NCBI RefSeq assembly: GCF_000282575.1 | Contig: NZ_AKJA01000017.1 | Coordinates: 62,001-126,000, forward strand | Direction: 5' to 3' | Source: Herbaspirillum sp. YR522 | GTDB lineage: Bacteria > Pseudomonadota > Gammaproteobacteria > Burkholderiales > Burkholderiaceae_D | Length of the DNA stretch: 64,000 bases | In this document: piece by piece, positions 61,794 through 64,000 of the stretch | How positions within the stretch are numbered: position 1 is the first letter of the stretch | Layout of the letters: every line of letters starts with the position of its first letter | Notes under the pieces: model-generated | Told to the model about the DNA's origin: nothing | What the model saw: the letters and a program-made list of their open reading frames with translations, nothing else | Database searches by the model: none | Position numbers and translations under genes: made by a program

Positions 61794-64000
61794 TTGTCCT
61801 TCACCGTTCCGCGCTCGTCCATCCTTGCCGCCGCACTATGCGCCGCGCTATCCCTGTCCAGCCTGGCCGCCCTTGCTGCCAGCGCCGCCGACGCCAGCAC
61901 CACCCGAACGGCAGCGCCCAAGGCCCCACGCAACGCCGCCCCCGGCACACTGCCGGCTGGCGTGACCCAGGGGCCATCGGCTGAAGGCATCACCGAATAC
62001 CGGTTTGCCAACGGCTTGAAGCTGCTGATGTTCCCGGACGACTCCAAGCCCACCGTCACGGTCAACATCACCTACCTGGTCGGATCGCGCCACGAGAACT
62101 ACGGCGAGACCGGCATGGCGCACCTGCTGGAACACCTGATGTTCAAGGGCACCCCCAGCTATGCGGCCATCCCGCAGGAGTTCAGCAAGCGCGGCATGAA
62201 CTTCAACGGCACCACCTGGCTCGACCGCACCAACTACTACGAGACCTTCCAGGCCGGCGAGGACAACCTGCGTTGGGCCATCGCCATGGAAGCCGACCGG
62301 ATGATCAATTCGAACATCGCCCGCAAGGACCTCGATACCGAGATGACGGTGGTGCGCAACGAATTCGAAAGCGGCGAGACCTCGCCCAACAGCGTCATGC
62401 TCAAGCGCATGCAGAGCATCGCCTACGACTGGCACAGCTACGGGCGTGCCACCATCGGCAATCGCAGCGACATCGAGAACGTCGGCATCGACAACCTGCG
62501 GGCCTTCTATCGCACCTACTACCAACCCGACAATGCGGTCTTGCTGGTCGCCGGCAAGTTCGAGCCGGCGCAGGTGCTGCAATGGGTCAACCAGAGCTTC
62601 GGCCGCATCGCCAGGCCCAAGCGCAGCCTGCCCCAGTTCTGGACGGTGGAGCCCACGCAGGACGGCGAGCGCCAGTTCGTGATCCGTCGCAAGGGCGATA
62701 TCCAGCTGGTGGCGGTGGCCTATAAGATGCCGTCCAGCCTGCATTCCGACACCAATGCGCTGGCGTTCGCCGGCGCCATCCTGGCCGACACCCCCAATGG
62801 CCGCCTGCACAAGTCCCTGGTCGAGAGCGGCCGCGCCAGCGGCGTGTATCACATGCAGCTCAACGGCTTGGCGCCGGGGTTGCAGATCATCGCCGCGGTG
62901 GTCAAGCCGGGGGTGGATATCAACCCCGTCAAGGATGAGTTGATCGCCGCCATCGAATCGTTTTCCACCAGCCCGCCGACCGATGCCGAGATGGACCGCC
63001 TGCGGCGCGAGAGCGCCAACGTATTCGAGCAGATGCAGAACAACCCGCAGCAGATGGCCGTGACCCTGTCGAGCGCCATCGCCCTGGGCGACTGGCGCCT
63101 GCTGATGCTCGATCGCGACGCCGAGCAGCAGGTCACCAGCGCCCAGGTAGCGGCGGCGGCGGCCAAGTACCTGCGCCGCGACAACCGCACCGTCGGCCTC
63201 TACCTGCCCGAGGAAAACCTGCAACGCACCGAGGTCCCGGGCGCGCCCACGGTCGATTCGCTGCTGCAGCAGTACAAGCCCCGCGCAGCCGTGGCCGCTG
63301 GCGAAGCATTCGAACCGGCACCGGGCAACATCGAGCAGCGCACCACCCTGGTGGCGCCCGGTCAAGCCCCGCACACGGCGCTGAAACTGGCCTTGCTGCC
63401 CAAGAAATCGCGGGGTGCCACGGTGGCGGTACGACTGAACCTGGAGTTCGGCGACCAGCAGACCCTGTTTGGACAGAAGACGGTGGCCCAGATGACGGCC
63501 ACCATGCTCATGCGCGGCACCGCCCGACTCGACCGCCGCCAGCTGGCCGACGAATTCACGCGGCTGAAGATCAGCGGCGGCATCTATGGCTTCCAGACCA
63601 CGCGCGACAACCTGATCCCGGCCATCCAGCTGGTGTCGGAGGTATTGCGCCATCCGCGCCTGGATGCCGCAGAGTTCGAGCAACTCAAGAGTGAGACCCT
63701 GGTCGGCCTGGAGGCATCGCGCAACGAACCCGAATCGCGGGCATCCGAAGCGCTGGCCTTGCATTTCAATCGCTATCCGGCCGGCGACTGGCGGGCCGCG
63801 CAGACGCTCGACGAGCGCATCGCCGCCACGCGTGCGGTCACGCTGGACCAGGTCAGGGATTTCCATCGCCGCTTCTACGGCGCTTCCAACGGCGAACTGG
63901 CGGTAGTGGGCGACTTCGACCCGGTGGCCACCCGCCAGGCCATCGATGACGCCTTCGGCGGCTGGAACAGCGACGCGCCCTATGCCCGCGTGCTGCCGGC
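61794..64000 (+). CDS. M16 family zinc metallopeptidase (partial)
   Basis: Periplasmic insulinase/PqqL-type protease, open at the right window edge; about 735 codons visible. The start is a TTG with AGGAGA five nt upstream; the first residues (SFTVPRSSILAAALCAAL onward) are a signal peptide ending near ASAADA. The inverted zinc motif HLLEH (H110, E113, H114) with NEFESGE about 80 residues later is intact, so the first M16 domain is active. A second M16 domain (VAVRLNLEFGDQQTLFGQKT) begins near residue 540. M16 proteins of about 900 residues degrade short peptides. Confidence 0.88.
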   Translation, partial: MSFTVPRSSILAAALCAALSLSSLAALAASAADASTTRTAAPKAPRNAAPGTLPAGVTQGPSAEGITEYRFANGLKLLMFPDDSKPTVTVNITYLVGSRHENYGETGMAHLLEHLMFKGTPSYAAIPQEFSKRGMNFNGTTWLDRTNYYETFQAGEDNLRWAIAMEADRMINSNIARKDLDTEMTVVRNEFESGETSPNSVMLKRMQSIAYDWHSYGRATIGNRSDIENVGIDNLRAFYRTYYQPDNAVLLVAGKFEPAQVLQWVNQSFGRIARPKRSLPQFWTVEPTQDGERQFVIRRKGDIQLVAVAYKMPSSLHSDTNALAFAGAILADTPNGRLHKSLVESGRASGVYHMQLNGLAPGLQIIAAVVKPGVDINPVKDELIAAIESFSTSPPTDAEMDRLRRESANVFEQMQNNPQQMAVTLSSAIALGDWRLLMLDRDAEQQVTSAQVAAAAAKYLRRDNRTVGLYLPEENLQRTEVPGAPTVDSLLQQYKPRAAVAAGEAFEPAPGNIEQRTTLVAPGQAPHTALKLALLPKKSRGATVAVRLNLEFGDQQTLFGQKTVAQMTATMLMRGTARLDRRQLADEFTRLKISGGIYGFQTTRDNLIPAIQLVSEVLRHPRLDAAEFEQLKSETLVGLEASRNEPESRASEALALHFNRYPAGDWRAAQTLDERIAATRAVTLDQVRDFHRRFYGASNGELAVVGDFDPVATRQAIDDAFGGWNSDAPYARVLP

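Noticed and set aside
61848-63866. Minus-strand frame of 672 codons opposite the M16 peptidase
   Set aside because: The plus strand has the HLLEH zinc site and signal peptide. The antisense frame is low-complexity.

Overview
The window is GC-rich bacterial chromosome with tightly packed genes. The gene set (leuA with a leucine leader, egtD-egtB, opgG-opgH, YggX next to argA, a fused branched-chain-type ABC transporter, PqiABC, FabI) fits a betaproteobacterium of the Burkholderiales, most likely Oxalobacteraceae. That placement is an inference from gene content and protein character. I see no rRNA, tRNA, prophage, IS element or CRISPR array.

Layout, left to right. 1-2698: YejA/YejB-type peptide ABC transporter genes (yejB is cut by the window edge). 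3034-5699: fabI and an RhlE-type DEAD-box helicase. 6006-9691: a compact four-gene operon that reads as an uncharacterised RiPP (modified peptide) cassette, made of a 53-residue candidate precursor, an HExxH protein, an ABC exporter with a very short ATPase domain, and a JmjC/cupin-type oxygenase. 9742-13353: a pqiA-pqiA-pqiB-pqiC operon with every junction overlapping by 4 bp. 13589-15745: leuA behind a leucine-rich leader peptide. 15838-18108: egtD-egtB (ergothioneine). 18338-22532: an MsbA-like exporter, an Old Yellow Enzyme, DedA and a small membrane protein.

22566-31347: a catabolic block in which a GntR regulator diverges from a solute-binding protein, LivH, a LivM-LivG-LivF triple fusion, a short-chain dehydrogenase, a 3-hydroxyacyl-CoA-dehydrogenase-like enzyme and a beta-keto acid cleavage enzyme. 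The block looks built to import a hydroxylated or keto acid, oxidise it and cleave it with acetyl-CoA. 31480-33820: thyA and a YjjJ-type HipA kinase with its own DNA-binding domain. 34002-37016: a 40-residue secreted peptide gene and an outer-membrane factor/MacA-like adaptor pair without its inner-membrane pump. 37114-41318: opgH-opgG (osmoregulated glucans). 41659-44607: folA and an Orn/Lys/Arg decarboxylase.

44710-48116: an uncharacterised two-gene unit encoding a 933-residue protein with a duplicated metallopeptidase-like domain (only the second copy keeps HExxH) and an overlapping 202-residue partner. 48380-53115: an S9 peptidase, a pair of short chromate-transporter proteins with a divergent LysR regulator, and dcd. 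53250-57245: hrpA. 57309-59666: a TonB-dependent receptor behind a Fur-like box. 59985-61685: argA, apparently leaderless, and yggX. From 61794: an M16 peptidase that runs off the right edge.

The most promising new biology is the 6006-9691 peptide-modification cassette. Next come the 45315-48116 duplicated-domain metallopeptidase with its partner and the leuA leader region.
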